Origin: Streptomyces phaeofaciens
GTDB lineage: Bacteria > Actinomycetota > Actinomycetes > Streptomycetales > Streptomycetaceae
DNA: 64,000 nt
NCBI RefSeq assembly: GCF_014648915.1
Contig: NZ_BMSA01000021.1
Span: 1 to 64,000 of the forward strand
Reading direction: 5' to 3'
The position numbers and the translations under genes were made by a program. Position 1 is the first letter of the stretch. Every line of letters begins with the position of its first letter. The notes beneath the pieces were generated by a model. The model was not told the DNA's origin. It saw nothing but the letters and a program-made list of their open reading frames with translations, and made no database searches. Positions 1-7,430 of the stretch are shown in pieces.

Positions 1-41
1 TCGTCCTGGCAGGCCGCACCGCCCTCGGCCTCACCGCCTGA
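1..41 (+). CDS. 3' end of an upstream gene (partial)
   Basis: Read in the frame starting at base 3, the first 41 bases encode VLAGRTALGLTA followed by TGA. Codon use (GTC, CTG, GCC, ACC) is typical Streptomyces coding sequence, so this is probably the C-terminus of a plus-strand gene that begins outside the window. Twelve residues are too few to name a family. It points the same way as the NTF2-like and AvrD genes that follow, so the operon may start upstream of the window. Confidence 0.5.
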   Translation, partial: VLAGRTALGLTA

Positions 42-42
42 C

Positions 43-88
43 CCCCCACACACCACTTCCCCCACACACCACTTCCCCCCCCCCCCAC
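43..88. repeat. Short direct repeat plus C12 homopolymer
   Basis: Two adjacent copies of CCCACACACCACTTCC are followed by a run of 12 cytosines at 75-86. It lies between the end of the upstream gene and the start of the first NTF2-like gene. Such runs are prone to slippage, but nothing shows that this one acts as a switch. Confidence 0.7.
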
Positions 89-141
89 GCCACCCCCACT
101 TGCCCCCTCGCCCCCATCGAAGCAAGAGAGTTGGAACCGTC

Positions 142-558
142 TTGACCACAGCCGCCGCCGCCCGCACCACCGACGAGACCGTCGACGCCTTCTTCGCCGC
201 GTTCGGCGCGGGAGACTCCGAGGCCCTGCTCGGCCAGTTCGCCGACACCGTCGACTTTCATGTCGTCGGCGCCCCGAACGTGCCCTGGACCGGCTCCCGT
301 TCCACCAAGGACGAGATCGCCGAGTTCTTCGGGCTCTTCCCGCAACTCCTCAGCGGCCCCGAGTCGTTCGAGGTCACCACGCGGGTCACGCAGGGCGAGG
401 ACGCCGTCGTCATCGCGAACTGCGTCTTCGAGGTGATCGCCACGAAGAAGAAGTTCCACAACCGGTACGCGCTGCACTTCACCGTCGTCGACGGCCACAT
501 CGCCCGCTACCACATGTACGAGGACAGCTACGCGATCCACGAGGCGTTCACCGCCTGA
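142..558 (+). CDS. NTF2-like (SnoaL-like) domain protein
   Basis: This 138-residue protein has the pattern of the NTF2/SnoaL cone fold: an N-terminal helix with FFAAFGAGD, the hydrophobic stretch VDFHVVGAP, then strands ending in YALHFTVVDGHIARYHMYEDSY. The family includes small cyclases, isomerases, hydrolases and non-catalytic ligand binders, so the reaction cannot be read from sequence. A TTG start at 142 is preferred because AAGAGAG lies about 11 bases upstream and the fold begins there; the frame stays open to 100 through the C tract. A second NTF2-like gene follows 68 bases later, so the two may act together in the signal-molecule locus. Confidence 0.7.
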   Translation: MTTAAAARTTDETVDAFFAAFGAGDSEALLGQFADTVDFHVVGAPNVPWTGSRSTKDEIAEFFGLFPQLLSGPESFEVTTRVTQGEDAVVIANCVFEVIATKKKFHNRYALHFTVVDGHIARYHMYEDSYAIHEAFTA

Positions 559-563
559 TCCGG

Positions 564-609
564 CGCCTCCCCGTACCCGTCACCCCCGTAGTACCCGTCA
601 CCCCCGTAA
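564..609. repeat. Two copies of an 18-bp direct repeat
   Basis: GTACCCGTCACCCCCGTA occurs twice in tandem between the two NTF2-like genes, just ahead of the GAGAGAGAGAAG ribosome-binding sequence of the second. It may be simple slippage of GC-rich spacer; no role is evident. Confidence 0.55.
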
Positions 610-626
610 GCGAGAGAGAGAAGCAC

Positions 627-1025
627 ATGTCATTCCCGGCCATGCCCAAGGCTGTCCACCAGTTCTACGCCGGTTCGCTGGCCGCCGACGCCGAGCTGTG
701 GGGCGCGGGCTTCGCCGAGGACGCCCTGTTCTACGACCCGGTCGGCAGCGAGCCGATCCGTGGCCGTGAGGCGATCCTCGCCAAGCTGCGCAAGGTGATC
801 CCGCTGTTCGACCCGTTCATCGGCATCACCCCGATCGAGGCGTACACCACCGGCGGCGAGACCGCCGTGTCCTGGCGCGGTGCCGTGGTGACCACCGACG
901 GCAACCCCGTCAACTGGTCCGGCATCTCGGTCTTCCGCCTCGACGAGGACGGTCTGATCGCCGAGGCCCGTCTGTACTTCCACCACGGCGTCTTCTCCGT
1001 GCAGGCGCAGCTCGCCGGCCACTGA
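627..1025 (+). CDS. NTF2-like (SnoaL-like) domain protein
   Basis: A 132-residue protein with an N-terminal helix (FYAGSLAADAELW), a conserved-looking FAEDALFYDPVGSEPIRGREAI segment and C-terminal strands (GLIAEARLYFHHG), as in nuclear-transport-factor-2-like proteins. The ATG has a strong GAGAGAGAG element 8-16 bases upstream. It resembles the preceding gene in fold class but not closely in sequence. Members of this superfamily often shape polyketide or small-lipid intermediates; that role here is an inference from the neighbouring KAS III, ACP and AvrD genes. A GC-rich hairpin separates it from the AvrD gene. Confidence 0.72.
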   Translation: MSFPAMPKAVHQFYAGSLAADAELWGAGFAEDALFYDPVGSEPIRGREAILAKLRKVIPLFDPFIGITPIEAYTTGGETAVSWRGAVVTTDGNPVNWSGISVFRLDEDGLIAEARLYFHHGVFSVQAQLAGH

Positions 1026-1031
1026 GCCAGC

Positions 1032-1073
1032 CCGCCGCCCGCGCCGGCTTGTCCGGGCCGGCGCGGGCGGCGG
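1032..1073 (+). terminator. Intergenic hairpin between the second NTF2-like and AvrD genes
   Basis: A perfect 17-bp stem (1032-1048 with 1057-1073) closes an 8-base loop directly after the NTF2-like stop codon. There is no U tract, as is common for Streptomyces terminators. It could end the upstream transcript or trim and stabilise the mRNA ahead of the AvrD gene. Confidence 0.65.
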
Positions 1074-1101
1074 TCATCGAATCCGAAGGGGGAGGATTTT
1101 C

Positions 1102-2163
1102 ATGCAGGCCGACGGCCTCATACAAGGACTTCGACTCGACAGCGTCGACGACGTCCTCGGGGAGCGCCACACGCGCTTCTTCGGGGAGGGCTTCAAGCGG
1201 GTGAGCTACTCGCTGGCCGACATCACGGTCGTACCCGATGCGACGGGTACCGGCGATGCGACAGGTACCACCGGTTCGACGGGGGCCGCGGGCTCACCGG
1301 GTGCCGAGGGCTCGACGGGGCAGGTGCATGCCACCGTGGGGATCCACCTGCCCGACACCTGGTCGCGCAAGGGCGAGACCCTTCAGCGGCCGCACCTGTC
1401 GACCCTCGACGGGATGATCGTCGCCGCACGGCTCACCGGGGTGTACGTCGCGCACGCACGACGCCTCCCGGCCGACGCGCGGTTCCGTGTCCGCGGACTG
1501 CGCATCAAGGCCGGCAACGCTCCCGACGAAGAGGGTCTCGAACGGTTCCGGGTGTCCGCCCGGCTCCGCTCGACCGTCGTCTCTCCTGACGCCCCCGGTC
1601 AGTCCATCACCACCATGGACTGCACGGTCGGCGCGATGAGTGTACAGGTCGAGGCCGAGCACCCCACGGGTGAAGAGCACTTCGCGGAGGGCTCCTACGC
1701 CGACTCCGCGGAACTCGACGGGCCCTGGAACACCGCCCCGTTCGGGGTCTCCCACCATGAGCGCGCCCAGTATCTGGAGGACGTGCGCGCGGACGCCTCC
1801 GAGGGCACGGCCGACGCCCGGCTCACCCTCGTCGACGGCCAGGACGTGGCGAAGGGCCAGGGACCCACGGCAGTCGATCTGTTCGTCTGCGCGCTCCAGC
1901 TCGGGCAGGTGCTGCTCTACGAGTTGGACGACCTGACCCGCGCCGAGTCCAACACGCTGTGGATGCGCCGGACCACGATCGAGGCCGTCCCCGCTTCCGA
2001 CGGGCCCCGTTCCGACGGGCCCCGTTCCGACGACCGCTTCCGGGTCGCGCTCGGACGGAGCACCGCTCTGCCCACCGCCGAGGGCACCTGGCGCACCGCG
2101 GTGATCACCGCGTCCCTCGGGGACCTGCGGATGAGCTGCAACGTCGCCCATCTGCTGCCCTGA
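1102..2163 (+). CDS. AvrD-family protein (syringolide-type acyl-sugar condensing enzyme)
   Basis: This 353-residue protein resembles AvrD of Pseudomonas syringae. The N-terminus reads SVDDVLGERHTRFFGEGFKR, followed by a central RPHLSTLDGMIVAARLTGVY segment and a C-terminal VDLFVCALQLGQVLLYELDD helix. AvrD makes syringolides from a 3-ketoacyl unit and a xylulose-type sugar, a reaction analogous to that of AfsA. A low-complexity Thr/Gly/Ala/Asp insert (about residues 45-75) and a short SDGPR duplication near residue 300 look like local expansions. The ATG has GGGGGAGG upstream. The next genes (KAS III, ACP, HAD phosphatase) would supply a beta-ketoacyl-ACP and remove a phosphate. Family assignment is from recognition; substrates are inferred. 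Confidence 0.72.
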   Translation: MQADGLIQGLRLDSVDDVLGERHTRFFGEGFKRVSYSLADITVVPDATGTGDATGTTGSTGAAGSPGAEGSTGQVHATVGIHLPDTWSRKGETLQRPHLSTLDGMIVAARLTGVYVAHARRLPADARFRVRGLRIKAGNAPDEEGLERFRVSARLRSTVVSPDAPGQSITTMDCTVGAMSVQVEAEHPTGEEHFAEGSYADSAELDGPWNTAPFGVSHHERAQYLEDVRADASEGTADARLTLVDGQDVAKGQGPTAVDLFVCALQLGQVLLYELDDLTRAESNTLWMRRTTIEAVPASDGPRSDGPRSDDRFRVALGRSTALPTAEGTWRTAVITASLGDLRMSCNVAHLLP

Positions 2164-2196
2164 GCACCGCCGCCGACCCTTCAGGAAGCGATCACC

Positions 2197-3222
2197 GTGG
2201 ACAACACAGCCGTCGCGCTGGTCGGCCTGGGCAGCTATCTGCCGCCGCAGCGCATCACCAACGAAACCCTCTGCGCCCGCCTCGACACCACCGACGAGTG
2301 GATCACCAGCCGCACCGGCATCCGGAGCAGGTACTGGGCCGGTCCCGGTGTCTCCACCGGTGACCTGGCGGTCGAGGCCGGGCACCGCGCCCTCAAGTCG
2401 GCCGGGCTGGAGGCCGGGGCCGGCGCGGTCGACCTGGTCGTCCTGGCCACCACCACACCCGACAACCCCTGCCCCGCGACCGCCCCCGACGTGGCCTCCC
2501 GGCTGGACCTCGGGCACGTCCCGGCCTACGACATCGCCGCCGTGTGCTCCGGATTCCTCTACGCGCTCGCGGCCGCCTCGTCGCACATCCACGCGGGCCT
2601 CGCGCGAAGAGCCCTGGTCATCGGCGCCGAGACCTACTCCACCATCCTCAACCCCACCGACCGCACCACCAACGTCATCTTCGGCGACGGCGCCGGAGCG
2701 GTCGTGCTCTCCGCGGTGCCGGGCGAGGAGACGGACGGGAACGGACTGCTGCTCGACATGGACCTCGGGTCCGACGGCAGCGGCCGGAACCTGATCACGA
2801 TCCCGGCCGGCGGCTCACGCCAGCGTGCCACCACGCCGGCGCCCGCCGCCGACGAGCACTACTTCACGATGCAGGGCAAGCAGGTCTTCACCCAGGCCGT
2901 CAACCGGATGACCGAGTCCTCGCAGACCGTGCTCGACCGGCTGGGCTGGAGTGCCGACCAGGTCGACTGGCTGGTGGGCCACCAGGCCAACGTACGGATC
3001 CTCAACGCGGTGGCCCGCGGGCTCGGCATCCCCGAGGAGCGCGCGGTCATCAACCTCGACAAGGTCGGCAACACCTCCGCGGCATCCATTCCGCTGGCGC
3101 TCGCCGACGCGGCCGCCGACGGCTCGCTCACGCCGGGCGCCCGGGTCCTGCTGACCGCCTTCGGCGGCGGCCTCACCTGGGGATCGGTCGCGCTCACCTG
3201 GCCGGACATCATCCCCGCCTGA
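2197..3222 (+). CDS. Beta-ketoacyl-ACP synthase III (FabH-like)
   Basis: A 341-residue KAS III with all landmarks: start motif LVGLGSYLPP, active-site Cys117 in AAVCSGF, His262 in VGHQANVRI and Asn292 in KVGNTSAAS, plus the C-terminal FGGGLTWGS. FabH enzymes condense an acyl-CoA primer with malonyl-ACP to give a beta-ketoacyl-ACP. It starts with GTG behind AGGAAG, 33 bases after the AvrD stop, and is followed by its own ACP. Within this cluster it most likely builds the 3-ketoacyl substrate of the AvrD protein rather than serving primary fatty-acid synthesis (inference). The branched starter acyl-CoAs could come from the bkd complexes. Confidence 0.9.
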   Translation: MDNTAVALVGLGSYLPPQRITNETLCARLDTTDEWITSRTGIRSRYWAGPGVSTGDLAVEAGHRALKSAGLEAGAGAVDLVVLATTTPDNPCPATAPDVASRLDLGHVPAYDIAAVCSGFLYALAAASSHIHAGLARRALVIGAETYSTILNPTDRTTNVIFGDGAGAVVLSAVPGEETDGNGLLLDMDLGSDGSGRNLITIPAGGSRQRATTPAPAADEHYFTMQGKQVFTQAVNRMTESSQTVLDRLGWSADQVDWLVGHQANVRILNAVARGLGIPEERAVINLDKVGNTSAASIPLALADAAADGSLTPGARVLLTAFGGGLTWGSVALTWPDIIPA

Positions 3223-3294
3223 TCCGCGGCCCGCTCCGCCCCGTCCCACCCCGCCCCCACCACGAACTCCCGTGCCCCAGAAAGGCGATCCCAC

Positions 3295-3543
3295 ATGACC
3301 ACGTCCACGCTGCCCCTGGCCGACGTCCTGCTCGACATTCTGCGCACCGACTACGAGGTTCCGGAGGCCACCGACGTCGACACCAACTTCGAGAGCCTGG
3401 AGTTCGACTCCCTGGTCCTCGTCGAGTTCGCCGTGGCCCTCTCGCGCCGCTTCGACGTCGACATCGAGGACCACGAGCTCCAGGAGGCCGGCACGATCGC
3501 CGGCACCGTGGAACTCCTCAAGTCCAAGGGCATCCAGGGCTGA
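3295..3543 (+). CDS. Acyl carrier protein
   Basis: An 82-residue acidic protein with the ACP four-helix pattern and the phosphopantetheine attachment site FDSL, Ser39, within FESLEFDSLVLVEF. Its ATG at 3295 follows an AAAGG element. It lies 72 bases downstream of the KAS III and probably carries the malonyl and beta-ketoacyl units for that enzyme and for the AvrD protein. A dedicated ACP beside KAS III and AvrD makes a self-contained acyl-supply module. A 21-bp hairpin lies immediately downstream. Confidence 0.9.
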   Translation: MTTSTLPLADVLLDILRTDYEVPEATDVDTNFESLEFDSLVLVEFAVALSRRFDVDIEDHELQEAGTIAGTVELLKSKGIQG

Positions 3544-3550
3544 CCGGCCC

Positions 3551-3597
3551 GCCGCCCCGGTCCGGCGCCGTCGTCCACGGCGCCGGACCGGGGCGGC
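3551..3597 (+). terminator. Strong 21-bp hairpin between acp and the HAD gene
   Basis: A perfect 21-bp GC-rich stem (3551-3571 with 3577-3597) with a 5-base loop begins 8 bases after the acp stop and ends 22 bases before the HAD start. Placed inside an apparent operon, it may be a partial terminator that lowers HAD expression or an mRNA 3'-end stabiliser for the ACP message. Confidence 0.75.
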
Positions 3598-3619
3598 ACC
3601 TTCCTCCCGAGGAGAGACC

Positions 3620-4348
3620 ATGAGCCCCCGCCGCCTCGCCTTCTTCGACGTCGACGGAACCCTCACCACGGCCACCACGATCTTCCGCTTCCTGCGCTAC
3701 TACCTCGCCGCGCAGGGTCACGGCCCCCATGTGTACGAGCAGCGGCGCCAGGAACTGAAGGCCATGACCGCCGTGGGCGTGCCCCGCGAGGCGACGAACC
3801 GGGCCTACTTCGCCAACTTCCGCGACGCCGACGCGGCGACCGTGACCCGGCTGGCCCGCACCTGGTTCGAGGCGGAGCTGGTCCGGGGCGGTCTGCTCAA
3901 CGGCAGCGCGGTCGACGCCCTGCGCGGCCATGTCTCGCGCGGCGAGACCGTCGTCCTCGTCTCGGGCTCCTTCCCCGCCGTGCTCTGGCCGCTCGCCGAG
4001 CATCTGGGGGTGACGGACATCTGGGCCACGCTGCCCGAGATCACCGACGGGCGATACACCGGGCACCTGCTGAGGGAGCCGATGATCGGCGCGGTCAAGG
4101 CCGACGCGGCCCGGCTGGCCGCCTCGGTCCACGGGGCGAGCCTCACCGACTGCTTCGCCTACGGCGACCATCTGTCCGATCTGCCGATCCTGGAGGCGGT
4201 GGGTACGCCCGTCGTGGTGGCGGGCGACGCACGGCTGGACGAGCACGCGCGGCTGCGCCGGTGGACGGTCCTGCCGGGGGCTCCCGCCGCGCCGGAGCTG
4301 GCGCTGGGCGAGTGCGTGGAGTCGTCCCGGGAGCCTTCCCCGAGCTAG
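3620..4348 (+). CDS. HAD-IB family phosphatase (SerB-like)
   Basis: A 242-residue HAD hydrolase with motif I FFDVDGTLT (Asp10 nucleophile, Asp12), motif II in VLVSGSF, a motif III lysine in GAVKADAARL and motif IV YGDHLSDLPIL. Members of subclass IB hydrolyse small phosphomonoesters. The GAGGAGAG ribosome-binding site precedes ATG at 3620. Placed last in the AvrD/KAS III/ACP run, it is a good candidate for dephosphorylating a sugar-phosphate-derived condensation product or precursor (inference). The last residues (SSREPSPS) overlap a small hairpin. Confidence 0.85.
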   Translation: MSPRRLAFFDVDGTLTTATTIFRFLRYYLAAQGHGPHVYEQRRQELKAMTAVGVPREATNRAYFANFRDADAATVTRLARTWFEAELVRGGLLNGSAVDALRGHVSRGETVVLVSGSFPAVLWPLAEHLGVTDIWATLPEITDGRYTGHLLREPMIGAVKADAARLAASVHGASLTDCFAYGDHLSDLPILEAVGTPVVVAGDARLDEHARLRRWTVLPGAPAAPELALGECVESSREPSPS

Positions 4349-4353
4349 CGGGG
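4338..4353. terminator. Small bidirectional hairpin at the convergent junction
   Basis: CCCCG-AGCTAG-CGGGG spans the TAG stop of the HAD phosphatase and faces the convergent transposase-like gene ending at 4430. It is short but perfectly placed to end transcription from the plus strand. Confidence 0.5.
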
Positions 4354-4429
4354 CTCGCCGTGCGGTGCGGGGCCGTCGGGTTTGTGCCGCCCCGGCGGCG
4401 GGTGGGTTCAGGGGGCCGTGGCAGGTGGG

Positions 4430-5752
4430 TCAGGCGGCCGTGTTGCCCAGGAGACGCATGGTGTGGGCCGCCGACGCCAGGGTCATGTGCCGGTGCCAGC
4501 CGCAGAAGGACCGTCCGACGAAGTCCCGCGTCCCCGTCCGGCCGGCTCCGAGGCTCTGGTCGAGGGCGACCCGGCGGGTCAGCTTCGTCAGCCGCATCAG
4601 CTCCGCCGGGGCCGCCTGGGCCAGGTCGGACACCCAGATCTGCGCCGGGGTCTCCTGGCCGGGGTGCCATTCGCCGAGGAGCAACAGCGGCCGGTGGGCG
4701 CCCAGCCGGTCGTCGGGCAGCCGGACCCGTACGGCGGCCACCCATGAGGTGTGCGTCAGGCCGGGGTTTCCCGGGTCCGTCCACTCGACCTCGCGCCGGG
4801 CGGAGCGGACGGCTTCGAGGATGCCGGCGGCGGACGCGGGATGCCCGGGTTCGAGGATGTTCGGGGCCGACGAGGGGTGCCCGGGTTCGAGGATGCCGGC
4901 GGCGGACGCCTGATGCCCGGGTTCGAGGATGTTCGGGGCCGGCGCGGGATGCCCGTGGACGCGGAGCGGTGCGGGGTCGTCCACGACGAAGCGGTCGGCC
5001 GCCGAGGTCCGGGCCAGCACGGGCAGTCCCGCGGTGACGAAACGGCGGGCGGACTGCCAGTTGGTGTCGCCGCGCAGATCCATGAGCACCGGCCGGGGCG
5101 GAAGCTGCCAGTCGCGGGCCGCCTCCAGGACGGCGGCGGGGCCGCACTGGTCGATGGGCGCGTAGCTGAGAGCGGGCGGGATCTCGGCGCGGCCGCGCAA
5201 CTCGTCGTCGTCCATCCAATGGCGTGGCATGAACAGTTTCCAGTTGACCGGTGCGCTGAAGCCGGGGGAGGCGTACCACGCGGCGAAGGCCCGCTGGCCG
5301 CCGACGACCCGGCCCGCCCGCGCATCGAAGAAACGATCCACCCCGACCGTGTGCTCGCCGACCTTGGGAATGGTCACGGCGTGCAGTACCCAGGCCTGCG
5401 CCGGGCGCAGCCGGTCGAGGAACCCGGCGTGCGCGGCCCGCATGGGCGCCCAGTCCCAGGTCGAGCCGCTGATGAAGTGGTGCAGCCGCTGTTCCTCGTC
5501 CGGCAGGCCGAGGGAGAGGGCGATGTTGCGGACGGACTTGCGGCCGTCGGCCAGGAGCAGGCCACGCAGATAGTGCTCGCCGCGCACCCGCTGGTCCCGT
5601 CTGCTGAGCGAGGAGAAGAGCGTCTCCAGCAGTTCCTCGCGGTGCCGTCGCACCTCGTCGCGACGCTGCTGCGCGGGTGGGACGCGTCTCGGGTCACGGT
5701 GGACGGCGCTGTGCCGTACGCGTGCGGGCGTCGGGTGGACCACGGTGTGCAT
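4430..5752 (-). CDS. Degenerate IS701-type transposase-like protein
   Basis: This 440-residue protein aligns along the IS701/DDE transposase pattern. An N-terminal region carries REHYLRGLL-like and HHFISGSTWDW segments, then GEHTVGVDR, VNWKLFMPRHW, the second-Asp region VLMDLRGDTNW, an LLGEWHP glutamate region and a C-terminal FVGRSFCGWHRHMTL. Where active relatives have a VIDDTG-type first catalytic Asp, this protein has AVTIPKV, so transposition activity is doubtful. A proline-rich insert (about residues 268-312, coded near 4817-4951) holds four repeats of the form xxILEPGH. No inverted repeats or target duplications were found around it. The ATG is preceded by AAGGGGGAAC and an ARE-like operator lies at 5801-5829, suggesting domestication under butyrolactone control. 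Confidence 0.75.
   Translation of the reverse strand: MHTVVHPTPARVRHSAVHRDPRRVPPAQQRRDEVRRHREELLETLFSSLSRRDQRVRGEHYLRGLLLADGRKSVRNIALSLGLPDEEQRLHHFISGSTWDWAPMRAAHAGFLDRLRPAQAWVLHAVTIPKVGEHTVGVDRFFDARAGRVVGGQRAFAAWYASPGFSAPVNWKLFMPRHWMDDDELRGRAEIPPALSYAPIDQCGPAAVLEAARDWQLPPRPVLMDLRGDTNWQSARRFVTAGLPVLARTSAADRFVVDDPAPLRVHGHPAPAPNILEPGHQASAAGILEPGHPSSAPNILEPGHPASAAGILEAVRSARREVEWTDPGNPGLTHTSWVAAVRVRLPDDRLGAHRPLLLLGEWHPGQETPAQIWVSDLAQAAPAELMRLTKLTRRVALDQSLGAGRTGTRDFVGRSFCGWHRHMTLASAAHTMRLLGNTAA
4817..4951 (-). repeat. In-frame tandem repeats in the transposase-like gene
   Basis: About four units of roughly 33-42 bases encode alternating PxPAPNILEPGH and PASAAGILEPGH-like blocks. The units alternate in type (A-B-A-B), which points to duplication of a two-unit block. 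The repeat keeps frame, so it adds a flexible proline/glycine-rich segment between the second and third catalytic regions. Confidence 0.7.
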
Positions 5753-5800
5753 GACAGTTCCCCCTTTGATACCTGCCCCCGTCGGGAGCGGCCATCGTTG

Positions 5801-5829
5801 AAAAATATAGAGCACTCGTTTTGTTTTGG
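5801..5829 (-). promoter_or_regulatory. ARE-like operator upstream of the transposase-like gene
   Basis: On the minus strand the site reads AAAACAAAACGAGTGCTCTA followed by TATTTTT. It shares the core AAAACGA-G/T-T/C-GCT and AT-rich flanks with sites upstream of the AfsA gene and both TetR genes in this locus. It lies 49-77 bases before the start codon, in the promoter zone. Known AREs bind gamma-butyrolactone receptors; binding here is inferred. Confidence 0.6.
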
Positions 5830-5920
5830 CATCCGGGATGAGGGAGGGACACGTCGACGGGTCGCCTTCGGGGTGGTACGGGGGATTTGTGCAGAGGGGC
5901 GGTGCGGTCGCCGACAGGCC

Positions 5921-6505
5921 CTAGGTGCGGCGGTTCGCGATGCCGCGCTGGATCAGGGACCACAGGCGGGTGACTTCGAGGCCCGGGTCGGGGCAGTGCT
6001 CCGGCCGGCGGGTGCGCGGGTATGCCTCGGCGGCCGTCATCAGACGGTCCGCCAGGGCCGTAACCAGCCCGGGTTCGACCTCGGGAGCGAGCTCGCCGCG
6101 GGTGTCGGCCTGCTCGACGAGTTCGGTGAGCCGCGGGGTCCACGCGTCGTGCCAGTGCGCGGCGATGTCCGGCCGTTCCCGGGCCAGCAGGGCGCTCGCC
6201 CGGACGACGACGTCCTCCCGCAGCAGCACGGTGAGGGCGCGCAGCAGCGTTCCCACCGCGTGCAGGGGGGAGTCGTACTCCTGGGAGGCCGCCTCGGCGG
6301 TGGCGCGCGCGGTCGCCGAGCCGGCCTCGACGACGGCCTCGGCCAGCCCGGTCTTGTCGCGGAAGTGGAAGACCAGGGCCCCGACGGAGACATCGCTCGA
6401 CCGGCAGATGTCGGCGAGGCTGGCTCCCCGGTAGCCCTGGGCGTCCATACGCTCGGCGGCCCCACGGATGATGGCCTCGCGGGTACGCGCCGCCCTGACC
6501 TGCAC
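5921..6505 (-). CDS. TetR regulator of the butyrolactone-receptor type
   Basis: A 194-residue TetR protein with the N-terminal helix-turn-helix TREAIIRGAAERMDAQGYRGA, then SLADICRSSDVSVGALVFHF ahead of RDKTGLAEAVV. The VGALVFHF recognition-helix region and overall length match ArpA/ScbR-type receptors and pseudo-receptors, which occur as a second copy in many butyrolactone loci. Its own promoter carries an ARE-like site (6558-6586), consistent with auto- or cross-regulation by the receptor at 8308. It may be a pseudo-receptor that senses antibiotics or the same signal; this cannot be resolved by eye. Confidence 0.82.
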   Translation of the reverse strand: MQVRAARTREAIIRGAAERMDAQGYRGASLADICRSSDVSVGALVFHFRDKTGLAEAVVEAGSATARATAEAASQEYDSPLHAVGTLLRALTVLLREDVVVRASALLARERPDIAAHWHDAWTPRLTELVEQADTRGELAPEVEPGLVTALADRLMTAAEAYPRTRRPEHCPDPGLEVTRLWSLIQRGIANRRT

Positions 6506-6557
6506 CGTCGCACTCCTTCCCTGGGTCCGTCTGGAAGGTATACGAGCAACGCCCTGG

Positions 6558-6586
6558 ATTCAAAGCGATCGTTCTTTATTTTTTCG
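6558..6586 (-). promoter_or_regulatory. ARE-like operator upstream of the second TetR gene
   Basis: On the minus strand: AAAAAATAAAGAACGATCGC followed by TTTG. The core AGAACGATCGCT is identical to that of the site in front of the receptor gene at 8978-9003. It sits 53-81 bases upstream of the start codon at 6505. Confidence 0.65.
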
Positions 6587-6669
6587 CCCGGAGGGGGTTG
6601 ACCCCGCTGACCCCGTAAGGGGCGCGCGGAATGCGTGGGGCAAACCGGGCGCCCCCCTCGCGGCGGCGG

Positions 6670-7428
6670 TCAGTGCGTGGCGGTCGCCCCGCCGTCCACC
6701 GGTACGGCCGCTCCGGTGATGAACGACGCCCGGTCGCTGCACAGCCAGGCGGCGGCCCGGGCCACCTCCACCGGGTCCGCCATCCGCCGCTGGATGGAGG
6801 CCGCGGCGAAGGTCTCCTCCAACTCCGGTGCCTGCTGGAGGACCTGGGCCATCATCTCGGTGCGGGTGGCGCCCACGACCAGGGCGTTGACGCGGATGCC
6901 CCGGTCGCCGTAGTCCGCGGCGGCCGCCTTGGTCAGGCCGATGACGGCGTGCTTGGCGGCCACGTACGCCGCCGAGGCCCCGGTGGCCGCGGTGCCCGCG
7001 ACGCTGGAGGTGTTGACCACGGCTCCGCCGCGACCGGAGGCGAGCATGACGGGTATCTGGTGGCGCAGACAGTTCCAGACGCCGCGCACATTGACGTCCA
7101 GGGTCCGCTCGTACGTCTCGTCGTCGATCTCGTGGAGCGGCCGGCCCGCGGTGGCGTAACCGGCGTTGTTGAAGGCGGCGTCGAGGTGGCCGAAGGTCTC
7201 GACGGCGTGCTCGACCGCGCGGGCCACGTCCTTGGACTCGGCCACGTCGCCGGGTACGGCGAGGGCGCGGCCGCCCGCGGCCCGGATCTCCTCGGCGAGC
7301 GCCTCGAGGGGCTCCGCGCGCCGGGCCATGAGGACGACCGCGGCTCCCTCGGCGGCGAAGTGCCGGGCCGCGGCGGCCCCGATGCCGCTGGAGGCGCCGG
7401 TGATCATCGCGACTCTGCCGTGCAGCAC
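6670..7428 (-). CDS. Short-chain dehydrogenase/reductase
   Basis: A 252-residue classical SDR: cofactor motif TGASSGIG near residues 10-17, FNNAGYA, catalytic Ser in NTSSVAG, YVAAKH active-site Tyr/Lys and the C-terminal ITGAAVPVDGG typical of FabG-like enzymes. Start at GTG 7428 is chosen because GGGAGGAG lies just upstream; an earlier in-frame GTG falls inside that element. It follows the HAD-like gene almost without gap, so the two form an operon. In A-factor-type pathways a reductase acts on the AfsA product or its 6-keto group, so this SDR is a candidate for that tailoring step (inference). Confidence 0.9.
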   Translation of the reverse strand: MLHGRVAMITGASSGIGAAAARHFAAEGAAVVLMARRAEPLEALAEEIRAAGGRALAVPGDVAESKDVARAVEHAVETFGHLDAAFNNAGYATAGRPLHEIDDETYERTLDVNVRGVWNCLRHQIPVMLASGRGGAVVNTSSVAGTAATGASAAYVAAKHAVIGLTKAAAADYGDRGIRVNALVVGATRTEMMAQVLQQAPELEETFAAASIQRRMADPVEVARAAAWLCSDRASFITGAAVPVDGGATATH

Positions 7429-7430
7429 GG

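Noticed and set aside
4430..5752. Intact insertion sequence
   Set aside because: No terminal inverted repeats or target duplication were seen, and the first catalytic Asp motif is missing.
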